A stretch of DNA of 6,033 bases, from contig JALAGW010000097.1 in the NCBI GenBank assembly GCA_022712235.1, forward strand, positions 1-6,033, read 5' to 3'. The notes below the pieces were generated by a model. That model was not told the DNA's origin, ran no database searches, and saw only the letters and a program-made list of their open reading frames with translations. This document shows positions 1 to 6,033 of this stretch, in pieces (within the stretch, counting starts at the first letter, position 1; each line of letters starts with the position of its first letter). The stretch is from Brevundimonas sp. GTDB lineage: Bacteria; Pseudomonadota; Alphaproteobacteria; Caulobacterales; Caulobacteraceae. Made by a program: the position numbers and the translations under genes.

Positions 1-344
1 ATCATCGAGGACGGCCGCTTTCGGCCATCCATGTGCGGTCGTCCGGCGGCGGCACGCGCGAGGAGGCGGCGCGGGAGATCCCCGAGCGGATCAACTCCTC
101 GCTGGAGCCGAACTTCATGGGGACCTTCCCCGCGCACGGCCTCTATGTCCGCCACGCCCGCAACATCACGGTCAAGGACACGACCTTCGAGGTCGAACAG
201 GCGGACGCTCGCCCGGCTGTGGTGATGGACAGCGTCGAGGGCGCCGTCGTCGACGGCCTGCGCTCCAGCCTGGCGCCGCGCGCGGCGGTGCGGGCGGTGC
301 GCAGCCGCGACATCCAGACGGGCGATATCAGCCGACTGAGCTGA
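1..344 (+). CDS. GH28 polygalacturonase-like glycosidase, C-terminal fragment
   Basis: This is the 3' end of a gene that begins left of the window; the stop is TGA at 342-344. From about base 24 the reading in the frame of that stop (codons starting at 24, 27, 30...) resembles the C-terminal coils of GH28 parallel beta-helix enzymes. It has a GGGT-REEA-REIPE stretch, then PAHGLYVRHARNIT, then DARPAVVMDSVEG. In GH28 relatives the corresponding segments are GGGTAEDA, PAYGxFxRH and the DxRPAxxxDxVEG coil. The family hydrolyses alpha-1,4-galacturonosyl or galacturonosyl-rhamnose bonds in pectin. The catalytic aspartates lie upstream and cannot be seen. Bases 1-21 fit the family better in a different frame (I-I-E-D-G-R-F), so a one-base frameshift or sequence error is possible (see findings). 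The gene precedes the GH2 gene by 65 bases on the same strand with no terminator between, so the two are probably co-transcribed. Exact specificity is unknown. Confidence 0.8.
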   Translation, partial: HRGRPLSAIHVRSSGGGTREEAAREIPERINSSLEPNFMGTFPAHGLYVRHARNITVKDTTFEVEQADARPAVVMDSVEGAVVDGLRSSLAPRAAVRAVRSRDIQTGDISRLS

Positions 345-398
345 AGGGCCTGGCCCCCAGGTCTTGAACGACATGACAACGACGCCCGACAAGGGCGC

Positions 399-405
399 GA
401 GGAGG
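399..405 (+). promoter_or_regulatory. Ribosome binding site of the GH2 gene
   Basis: GAGGAGG is a strong Shine-Dalgarno match. It lies 4 bases before the ATG at 410 and 7 bases before a second ATG at 413. The spacing slightly favours 413, so the protein may begin one residue later than annotated. The signal peptide is unaffected. Confidence 0.75.
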
Positions 406-409
406 ATCC

Positions 410-2503
410 ATGATGCGTCTTTCCCCCCCATCCCTGCGCGCGCGCCTGATCATCGGCGGCGCATTCTGGGCGCTGACGGCCGGCGCGGCCCTGGCGGCCG
501 ATGTGACGCCCCTGACCGAGGGCTGGCGTTTCACGCGCACCGACGCGACGGGCGCACAGGCGCCGCGTTTCGATGATCGAGCCTGGGGTTCGGTGGTCGT
601 GCCCCATACCTATAACGCCGAGGATTCCGGCATTGGCGGCGCCAAGGCGCGCGGCGAGCCCGAGGGCGTCTATTATCGCGGCCCCGCCTGGTACCGTCTG
701 ACGCTGGACCAGGCGCCGCAGCCGGGCAAACGCTACTTCCTGCACTTCGGCGGGGCGACGCTGAAGGCCGAGGTCTATCTGAACGGTCGGTCGATCGGCA
801 CGCACGAGGGCGGATACGCCGCCTTCCGCTATGACGTGACGGACGCCCTGCGCAGCGGCGGCAATCTGCTGGCGGTCCGGGTCGATAACGCCAGGAACCC
901 CCGCTACGCTCCGCTGAACGGCGACTTCAACATCTTCGGCGGCCTTTATCGCGAAGTGAAGCTGATCGAGACGCCCGACCTGCATATCGACCTGATGCAG
1001 CACGGCGGGCCGGGCCTGCACGTTCGCACGGACGCCCTGTCCCCCGGACAGGCCCAGATCAGTTCGCGGCTGTTTGTCCGCAATGACAGCCGTTCGGCCA
1101 AACGCTTTGAGGTGCTGACGCGCATCACGGACGTCGAGGGCGCGGTCGTGGCCGAGACGCGCACGCCGGCGACGCTGACGGCGGGACAGGGCCAGACGGT
1201 CGAGCAGAGCCTGACGCTGGCCAACCCCAGACTATGGACGGGCCGCGCCTCGCCCTATCTCTACAAGGCTGTGTCCGAGATCCTGGTGGACGGTCAGGCG
1301 ATCGACAGCGCCGTGGTTCCGCTGGGCGTCCGCACCGTGGGATTGAGCGACCAGGGCGAATTCCTGCTCAACGGCCAGCCCTACGCCCTCTATGGGGCCA
1401 ACATCCAGATGCCGACCCGCTTCGGCAAGGGCCCCATCGTCAGCGACGCTGAGATCGACGAGGACATGCAGATCATGTCCGACATGGGCGTCACCGCCCT
1501 GCGTCTGGCGCACATGCAGCACCCGCCGCGCGTCTATGAGACGGCGGATCGTCTGGGCCTGCTGCTGGTCACCGAGGTGCCGCTGATCGACGACATGGAC
1601 CCGTCGGACCAGTTCCGCGAGAACCTGGTCCAGCAGATGCGCGAGCTGATCGCCCAGAACGCCTACCACCCCTCGGTCGGCCTGTGGGGCATCGGCAACG
1701 AACTGCGGACCTCGGGCGAGGCGGCCAACCGCCTGATGGCGGCCTTGCAGAGCACGGCCAAGGAGATGGACCCCACGCGGCCGACGACCTACGCCCACTG
1801 CTGCCTGGCGGACGACGACTCCATCGCCCAGCACAGCGACACCGTCTCCTATAACCGCTACTTCGGCTGGTACTGGACCGAGCCCAAGGACATCGGACCC
1901 TGGGCCGACGAACTGCACGCCCGGATGCCGCACCGCCCCATCGGCGTCAGTGAATACGGCGCGGGCGCCAGCATCCTGCATCAGGAAGACCCGGTGATGC
2001 GCCGCCCGGTGGCCGACGGCTACTGGCACCCCGAGCAGTGGCAGACCACCTTCCATGAGGTGCACTGGCGCGAGATGCGCCAGCGACCCTACCTGTGGTC
2101 TAACTTCATCTGGCTGGGGTTCGACTTCCCGTCGTTCAAGCGCAACGAGGGCGACCGTCCGGCCATCAACGACAAGGGCCTGGTCACCGAGGACCGGCAG
2201 ACGCGCAAGGACGCCTACTACTGGTATCAGGCCAACTGGTCGGACGAGCCGATGCTGCACATCACCAGTCGCCGTGACGTGAACAAGCGGACGCAGCGGG
2301 TGAAGGTGAAGGTCTTCTCCAATCAGGATCAGGTGCGCTTGCGCCTGAACGGCGGCGACTGGGTCTCCGTCCCGGTCGAGGATCATGCGGCGCTTTGGGA
2401 AATCGACCTGGCGAGGGGCGAGAACCTGGTCGAGGCGACGGCCGAAGTCGGCGGCCGCGTGCTGAGCGACAGCGTGCGCTGGACCTATCGCACCACGCCC
2501 TGA
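410..2503 (+). CDS. Secreted GH2 beta-galactosidase-type glycoside hydrolase
   Basis: This 697-residue retaining exo-glycosidase removes a terminal beta-linked sugar, most likely galactose from pectic side chains. The first 29 residues are a Sec-type signal peptide: basic R10/R12, a hydrophobic stretch, then ALA before AD. Next come the GH2 sugar-binding beta-sandwich (about 34-184, with VPHTYNAED, YLNGRSIG and NIFGGLYREV), an Ig-like domain (about 185-303) and the TIM barrel (about 306-605). The predicted acid/base is E431 in WGIGNEL and the nucleophile is E515 in GVSEYG. The barrel ends with a stretch typical of GH2 beta-galactosidases (NEGDRPAINDKGLVTEDR, then KDAYYWYQANW). The last 90 residues form one more beta-sandwich containing VKVFSN and LRLNGG, as in DUF4982-like C-terminal domains. 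It lacks the large C-terminal beta-sandwich of the roughly 1,000-residue LacZ form. Beta-glucuronidase or arabinopyranosidase activity cannot be excluded from sequence alone. It follows the GH28 gene and ends at a strong terminator. Confidence 0.93.
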   Translation: MMRLSPPSLRARLIIGGAFWALTAGAALAADVTPLTEGWRFTRTDATGAQAPRFDDRAWGSVVVPHTYNAEDSGIGGAKARGEPEGVYYRGPAWYRLTLDQAPQPGKRYFLHFGGATLKAEVYLNGRSIGTHEGGYAAFRYDVTDALRSGGNLLAVRVDNARNPRYAPLNGDFNIFGGLYREVKLIETPDLHIDLMQHGGPGLHVRTDALSPGQAQISSRLFVRNDSRSAKRFEVLTRITDVEGAVVAETRTPATLTAGQGQTVEQSLTLANPRLWTGRASPYLYKAVSEILVDGQAIDSAVVPLGVRTVGLSDQGEFLLNGQPYALYGANIQMPTRFGKGPIVSDAEIDEDMQIMSDMGVTALRLAHMQHPPRVYETADRLGLLLVTEVPLIDDMDPSDQFRENLVQQMRELIAQNAYHPSVGLWGIGNELRTSGEAANRLMAALQSTAKEMDPTRPTTYAHCCLADDDSIAQHSDTVSYNRYFGWYWTEPKDIGPWADELHARMPHRPIGVSEYGAGASILHQEDPVMRRPVADGYWHPEQWQTTFHEVHWREMRQRPYLWSNFIWLGFDFPSFKRNEGDRPAINDKGLVTEDRQTRKDAYYWYQANWSDEPMLHITSRRDVNKRTQRVKVKVFSNQDQVRLRLNGGDWVSVPVEDHAALWEIDLARGENLVEATAEVGGRVLSDSVRWTYRTTP

Positions 2504-2530
2504 TCGTCCGCCTTCAATCTCCTGACCCTC

Positions 2531-2566
2531 AAGCCCTCCCGGTTTCGCTCGGGAGGGCTTCTTTTT
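2531..2566 (+). terminator. Intrinsic terminator of the GH2 gene
   Basis: An 11-bp perfect stem, AAGCCCTCCCG (2531-2541) with CGGGAGGGCTT (2550-2560), encloses an 8-base loop. It is followed by CTTTTT (2561-2566). It starts 28 bases after the GH2 stop. The T tract lies only on the + side, so it acts on rightward transcription from the GH28-GH2 pair. Confidence 0.9.
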
Positions 2567-2582
2567 GCGCGACGCCTACGAG

Positions 2583-2610
2583 AAACCCCTCCCGGCGGGG
2601 CCGGGAGGGG
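2583..2610 (-). terminator. Intrinsic terminator of the rhamnosidase gene
   Basis: A 10-bp perfect stem, CCCCTCCCGG (2586-2595) with CCGGGAGGGG (2601-2610), has a 5-base loop. Read on the - strand it is followed by TTTCT, a short and imperfect T tract. It lies 28 bases beyond the GH78 stop codon at 2638, the expected place for the end of the leftward operon. The weak T tract makes it less certain than its + strand partner. Confidence 0.7.
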
Positions 2611-2637
2611 GCGTTCAGGACAGACGAAAACGAGGGC

Positions 2638-5600
2638 TCAGGCCCGGGACAGGAAGCGGTAGTCGCCCGAGCCGCCCTCCAGCACCAGGCGGTCGCCGTC
2701 CATGCCGCGCACGACGACGCCGTCGGTCTGGCTCAGGGGGCGGCCGTTCTCGCGCACGCTGTCGACGGAACGGGCGGGCAGGCGGACCTCGGCCCGGCTG
2801 TTGGTCGGCACGACCAGATGCAGGTCGAAGCCGCCGTCGGGCTTCAACTCCCAGTCGGTGGTGATCCGGCCCAGGATGCTGTCGTAGTCGCCGCCGCCGC
2901 GCGGGACGCGGGCGTCCAGAACGGGATCGAAGCGGAAGGTCAGGAAGCCGGCCTTGGTCGGCTCGATCCCGGCGATGCGTCGGAAGACGAAGCCCGTCAC
3001 CGCGCCCAGGGCATAGTGGTTGAACGAGTTCATCGCCACGTCGCCGACGTCGCCGTTCCACCGCTCCCAGATGGTCGTCGCGTCCTTGCGGATCATATAG
3101 CCCCAGGACGGGAAGTCGGTCCGCAACAGCAGGTCATAGACCAAGCTGTCCTGACGATTGTCGGCCAGGGCGTCCAGGCTGTAGGGCGTGCCGAGGAAGC
3201 CGGTGGACAGCAGGGTGCCGCGCCGGCGGATGTCGGCGACCAGATGACCGGTCGAGGCGGCCCGCTGGCTGTCGGGCACGAGGCCGAAACGCAGGGCCAG
3301 AATGTAGCCGGCCTGCGAGCCGTTGCCCATCGAACCGTCCGGGCGGATGAACTCCTTCTGGAAGGCGGCGGTGATGCGGCGCGACAGATCGCGATAGCGC
3401 ACGGCCTCGGGACGACGCGCGGACCCCAGGGCCATCTCGACCATGGCGTCGACCGAGTGTTTCCACATGGCGGTGGCGATCAGCGCCTTGGGCGTGGTCT
3501 CGTCGCCGGGATTGACGGCGTCCAGCGCCACCCAGTCGCCGAAGTCGTAACCGCGCTGGTTACGCCAGATCAGGTCGGAGTTGTGCTCCAGGATGAAGTC
3601 CAGGTAGCGGGTCATGGCCGCCCAGTTCTGATCCACCACGGCGGTGTCGCCGTACCGTTGCCAGGTCGTCCAGGGCAGGATGACCCCGCCGTCGGCCCAG
3701 CCAGGCGAGGCGCCGAGGCCCAGTTCCTGCCAGCCGGCGGGGGCGTAGTCCGGGAACTCGCCGCGCGGGCCCTGGGCGTCGCGCATGTCGCCGGCGAAAC
3801 GCTCGGTGAAGGCAGCCACGTCCATGTTGAAGGCGGCGGCGTCCCAGAAGACATTGGCGTCGCCGGTCCAGCCCAAGCGCTCGTCGCGCTGCGGACAGTC
3901 GGTGGGCACGCCGAAGAAGTTGGACCTCTGGCTCCACAGGGTGTTGCGCCACAGGCCGTGGATGACCGGGTTGGCGACCCTCAGATGGCCCGTCTCGGTC
4001 AGGTTGGACGAGACGACGACGCCTTCGATGTCATCGACCGTGGGCGCGCGACCCATGGCTTCCTCGAAGCCTTCAACCTCGACATAGCGGAAGCCGAAAT
4101 AGGTGAAGCGGGGCTCATAGGTCTCGCCCGCCGGATCGCCCTTCAGCGTATAGACGAGGGCGGCGCGGGCGGCGCGCAGGTTGGACTGATCGACGTGGCC
4201 GTCGGCCTGCAAGACCTCGGCGAATTTCAGCGTCACGGCCTGACCGGCGCGACCCTTCACCTTCAGCCGCGACCAGCCCGAGAAGTTCTGGCCGTAGTCG
4301 AGGATGTAGTGGGCGCCGACCTTGGTGATCGACCTGGCCTTCAGCGTCTCGATGCGGCGCAACGGCGGGCTGACCTGGGCCTTGAGGACGCAGGGCGGGG
4401 TCGGGGCGATGTCGACGGCGCGCCATCCGGCGGCGTCGAAGCCGGGCGCGGACCAGCCGGTCTTCTCGAGCCGGGCGTCATAGTCCTCGCCATAGTAGAT
4501 CTCGCCCCTGGTGACCGGGGCTTCGGTCAGGCGCCAGCTATCGTCGGTGACGATGACTTCGCGCGCGCCGTCGGCGTAGGTGATCTCGAGCTGGGCGAAG
4601 AAGCGCAGGGGGGCGTCGCCGAAGGCGTAGCGGCCGGCCGGGGCGTGGTAGCTCCCGTACCAGCCGTCGCCGACCATGGCCCCGATGGCGTTGTCGCCGC
4701 TGGCGAGCAGTTCGGTGACGTCATGGACTTGATACAGCGCTGTCTTGCGGAAGTCGGTGCTCTCGGGGCTCAGCAGGGCGTCGCCGACGCGCTTGCCGTT
4801 GATCTGGGCCTCATAGACGCCCAGCGCCGTCGCATAGAGCCGGGCCTGGGCCACGGGCCGAGTCAGGCTGAAGCCCTTGCGCAACAGGAAGGCGCCATAG
4901 CCGGGCCAAGCCTGGGGCTGGTTCTTCGACACCTCGGCCGTCGCCCAGCGCGCATCGCTGAAGCCGGGCTGCTCCCAACCCCTGGAGGCGTGCAATGCCG
5001 TCTTCATGCCGCGCGAGGTGATGCGCACGACACGTCCGCCGCCCAGATCGGCGCGGATCATGGCGGCCGCCGCGATCTCGAAGAACTTGGGCTCGTTGAA
5101 GGCGGAGGGGTCCTTGACGCGGAAGGCCACGACATGGCGACCGGCGCCCAACCGGTGGCGCGTCTCGGCGATGGGAGCCACGCCAAACGAGATGGAGGGA
5201 TGGTGCGGCCGCTCCAGCGTCTTGCCGTTCAGCCAGATCTCGGCGTCGAAATTGGCGATGGAAAACAGGGTGACGTCCGCCGCCGAGGGCAGGTTGAAGG
5301 CCAGACGGAAATAGCGGTCCGACTTGTCGGCGGGCCGGTCGCCGCGCATCCACAGCAGACCCGCCTGACGGTCGGCGCGGGCCGTTTCGGTTTCCGCGGC
5401 GATCCATTTGGCGCGCCAGTCGGCGGGCTGGAGCAGGCCCATTTCAAAGCGTGAGCTGGCGCTGGTCGCGCGCCGTCCCTTGTTGTCGCGGATCAGCACC
5501 CGCCACCAGACGATCTGGCGTGATTTCAGCGGACTGCCCAGCCAGGACACGTCCATGCTCTGGTCGGTCAGGACCTCGCCCGCGTGCCACAGGTCGGGCG

Positions 5601-5865
5601 TGCCGGCCTCCAGCAGTTCGCGCGTGCTGGCGGCCTGAATTTCGTAGCGGGTCTGCTTGACGTCGCGGTCGGGGCTCTGCAGCCGCCACGACAGGCGCAC
5701 GGCCTGATCCTCCAGCCCGATGGGGGCGACGGCGGAGGACGCCTTCAGGTCGAGGATTTCCAGCGGCGGCGCCTGCAGGGCGCGGGCCGAGGCGGCGGGG
5801 GCGGCGGCGGCCAGACCGGCCAGGCCGGCGCCGCCCAGAAGCCCGCGACGCGAGACGGCGCTCAT
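2638..5865 (-). CDS. Tat-exported GH78 alpha-L-rhamnosidase
   Basis: This 1,075-residue inverting glycosidase releases terminal alpha-L-rhamnose, here probably from pectin (rhamnogalacturonan). I chose the ATG at 5865 rather than an in-frame ATG at 5931. It has a GGAG site 7 bases upstream and overlaps the previous stop, and it directly precedes a Tat-type signal (SRRGLL at residues 5-10, hydrophobic Ala/Gly/Leu run, cleavage near ASA or ARA, residues 25-29). Domains in order: Fn3-like sandwich (about 34-150); an extra beta-sandwich (about 154-310); the Bac_rhamnosid_N domain (about 320-490, with YATALGVYEAQINGKRVG and VGDGWYG); a concanavalin-like domain (about 500-620, DYGQNFSGW); the (alpha/alpha)6 catalytic barrel (about 625-965); and a C-terminal sandwich to 1075. 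The family catalytic motif DCPQRDERLGWTGD starts at D656, giving E662 as predicted general acid. E934 in TTIWERW is the predicted general base, followed by NSFNHYALGAV. Length and motifs are complete, with no sign of disruption. The natural substrate is inferred from its neighbours. Confidence 0.95.
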   Translation of the reverse strand: MSAVSRRGLLGGAGLAGLAAAAPAASARALQAPPLEILDLKASSAVAPIGLEDQAVRLSWRLQSPDRDVKQTRYEIQAASTRELLEAGTPDLWHAGEVLTDQSMDVSWLGSPLKSRQIVWWRVLIRDNKGRRATSASSRFEMGLLQPADWRAKWIAAETETARADRQAGLLWMRGDRPADKSDRYFRLAFNLPSAADVTLFSIANFDAEIWLNGKTLERPHHPSISFGVAPIAETRHRLGAGRHVVAFRVKDPSAFNEPKFFEIAAAAMIRADLGGGRVVRITSRGMKTALHASRGWEQPGFSDARWATAEVSKNQPQAWPGYGAFLLRKGFSLTRPVAQARLYATALGVYEAQINGKRVGDALLSPESTDFRKTALYQVHDVTELLASGDNAIGAMVGDGWYGSYHAPAGRYAFGDAPLRFFAQLEITYADGAREVIVTDDSWRLTEAPVTRGEIYYGEDYDARLEKTGWSAPGFDAAGWRAVDIAPTPPCVLKAQVSPPLRRIETLKARSITKVGAHYILDYGQNFSGWSRLKVKGRAGQAVTLKFAEVLQADGHVDQSNLRAARAALVYTLKGDPAGETYEPRFTYFGFRYVEVEGFEEAMGRAPTVDDIEGVVVSSNLTETGHLRVANPVIHGLWRNTLWSQRSNFFGVPTDCPQRDERLGWTGDANVFWDAAAFNMDVAAFTERFAGDMRDAQGPRGEFPDYAPAGWQELGLGASPGWADGGVILPWTTWQRYGDTAVVDQNWAAMTRYLDFILEHNSDLIWRNQRGYDFGDWVALDAVNPGDETTPKALIATAMWKHSVDAMVEMALGSARRPEAVRYRDLSRRITAAFQKEFIRPDGSMGNGSQAGYILALRFGLVPDSQRAASTGHLVADIRRRGTLLSTGFLGTPYSLDALADNRQDSLVYDLLLRTDFPSWGYMIRKDATTIWERWNGDVGDVAMNSFNHYALGAVTGFVFRRIAGIEPTKAGFLTFRFDPVLDARVPRGGGDYDSILGRITTDWELKPDGGFDLHLVVPTNSRAEVRLPARSVDSVRENGRPLSQTDGVVVRGMDGDRLVLEGGSGDYRFLSRA

Positions 5866-6033
5866 TGGGCTGCTCCGGCGACGGGACGCGGTCCGGCCGC
5901 ATCCATGACGGCCTGGGCCTCGGCGGGCCAATCGCGCGCCGGGAAGAGGAAGTTGCCCTCGGCGACGTTGCCGATCTCGCGCAGCCAGCGACCGCCGGTG
6001 CGCATCGAGTTATGCCAGTTGCCGGTGGCGGTG
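5862..6033 (-). CDS. C-terminal end of a probable secreted beta-helix glycosidase
   Basis: Reading leftward from the window edge, one open frame gives 56 residues and a TGA stop at 5864-5862. The gene starts outside the window. The visible part contains GNWHNSMRTGGRW, then GNVAEGNFLF, then DWPAEAQAVMDAAGPRP and an Ala/Pro-rich end. A WPAEAQAxxDxAG segment close to the terminus is, from memory, common at the ends of secreted right-handed parallel beta-helix proteins, including GH141-type enzymes. The GN-x-x-EGN repeats also fit beta-helix coils. The family call is therefore tentative. Its stop overlaps the rhamnosidase start as ATGA, so the two genes are almost certainly in one operon and translationally coupled. 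A role in breaking down the same pectic glycan is inferred from position. Codon use (strong G/C at third positions) matches the neighbours. Confidence 0.7.
   Translation of the reverse strand, partial: TATGNWHNSMRTGGRWLREIGNVAEGNFLFPARDWPAEAQAVMDAAGPRPVAGAAQ
5873..5876 (-). promoter_or_regulatory. Ribosome binding site of the rhamnosidase gene
   Basis: GGAG on the - strand sits 7 bases before the ATG at 5865, inside the end of the upstream gene. It supports this start over the in-frame ATG at 5931, from which the extra residues would be arginine-rich and would bury the Tat signal. Confidence 0.7.

Noticed and set aside
348..362. A small hairpin (CCTGG / CCAGG, 3-base loop) between the GH28 and GH2 genes
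   Set aside because: The stem is only 5 bp plus a wobble pair and no T tract follows, so it is not a convincing terminator. The 65-base gap looks like an ordinary intra-operon spacer.
143..1021. A 292-codon open frame on the - strand spanning the GH28-GH2 junction
   Set aside because: It overlaps the end of one recognisable gene and the signal peptide and sugar-binding domain of the next. It has no domain of its own.
1232..2386. A 384-codon open frame on the - strand inside the GH2 gene
   Set aside because: It lies opposite the GH2 catalytic domain, which has both catalytic glutamates. Its translation (rich in Val, Leu, His, Gly, Asp) has no recognisable domain, so it is a codon-bias shadow.
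2395..5454. A 1,019-codon open frame on the + strand opposite the rhamnosidase gene
   Set aside because: It is antisense to a complete, motif-rich GH78 gene. Its translation is a monotonous mix of Gly, Ala, Val, Asp, Gln and Arg with no recognisable domain. Such long antisense frames are usual in high-GC genes with strong third-position bias. It also runs through both terminators.
5866..5931. A 22-codon N-terminal extension of the rhamnosidase from ATG 5931
   Set aside because: The extension is arginine-rich, overlaps the upstream coding region, and would place a Tat signal internally. The ATG at 5865 has a well-spaced GGAG and an ATGA overlap.

Overview
The window is a compact carbohydrate-degradation locus from a high-GC bacterium. 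The strong G/C preference at third codon positions, the gene style and the secreted pectin-type glycosidases suggest an alphaproteobacterium of the Caulobacter/Brevundimonas or sphingomonad kind. That placement is an inference from style, not from a marker gene. No RNA gene, mobile element, CRISPR array or integration site was seen.

Layout: two gene pairs converge. On the + strand, the end of a GH28 polygalacturonase-like gene (to 344) is followed after 65 bases by a complete secreted GH2 beta-galactosidase-type enzyme (410-2503). Between the pairs lie two perfect hairpins (2531-2566 and 2583-2610). They read as back-to-back intrinsic terminators, one for each strand. On the - strand is a complete GH78 alpha-L-rhamnosidase with a Tat-type signal (5865 down to 2638). 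Its start codon overlaps the stop of an upstream gene (6033 down to 5862) in an ATGA arrangement. Only the last 56 residues of that upstream gene are visible, and they look like the tail of a secreted parallel beta-helix glycosidase.

How the genes fit together: GH28 enzymes cut galacturonic acid linkages in pectin, GH78 enzymes remove alpha-L-rhamnose, and GH2 enzymes remove beta-linked side-chain sugars such as galactose. Together they suggest a polysaccharide utilisation locus for a rhamnose-containing pectin (rhamnogalacturonan I or II). The two complete enzymes carry export signals, one Sec-type and one Tat-type, so the work is probably periplasmic or at the cell surface. Transporters, regulators and the operon promoters must lie outside the window.

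The most unusual sequence-level signal is at the left edge. The GH28 reading appears to change frame around bases 19-24, as if one T were missing. The remainder reads as an ordinary, well-formed pectin-degradation region, and I found no clear sign of a previously undescribed system.
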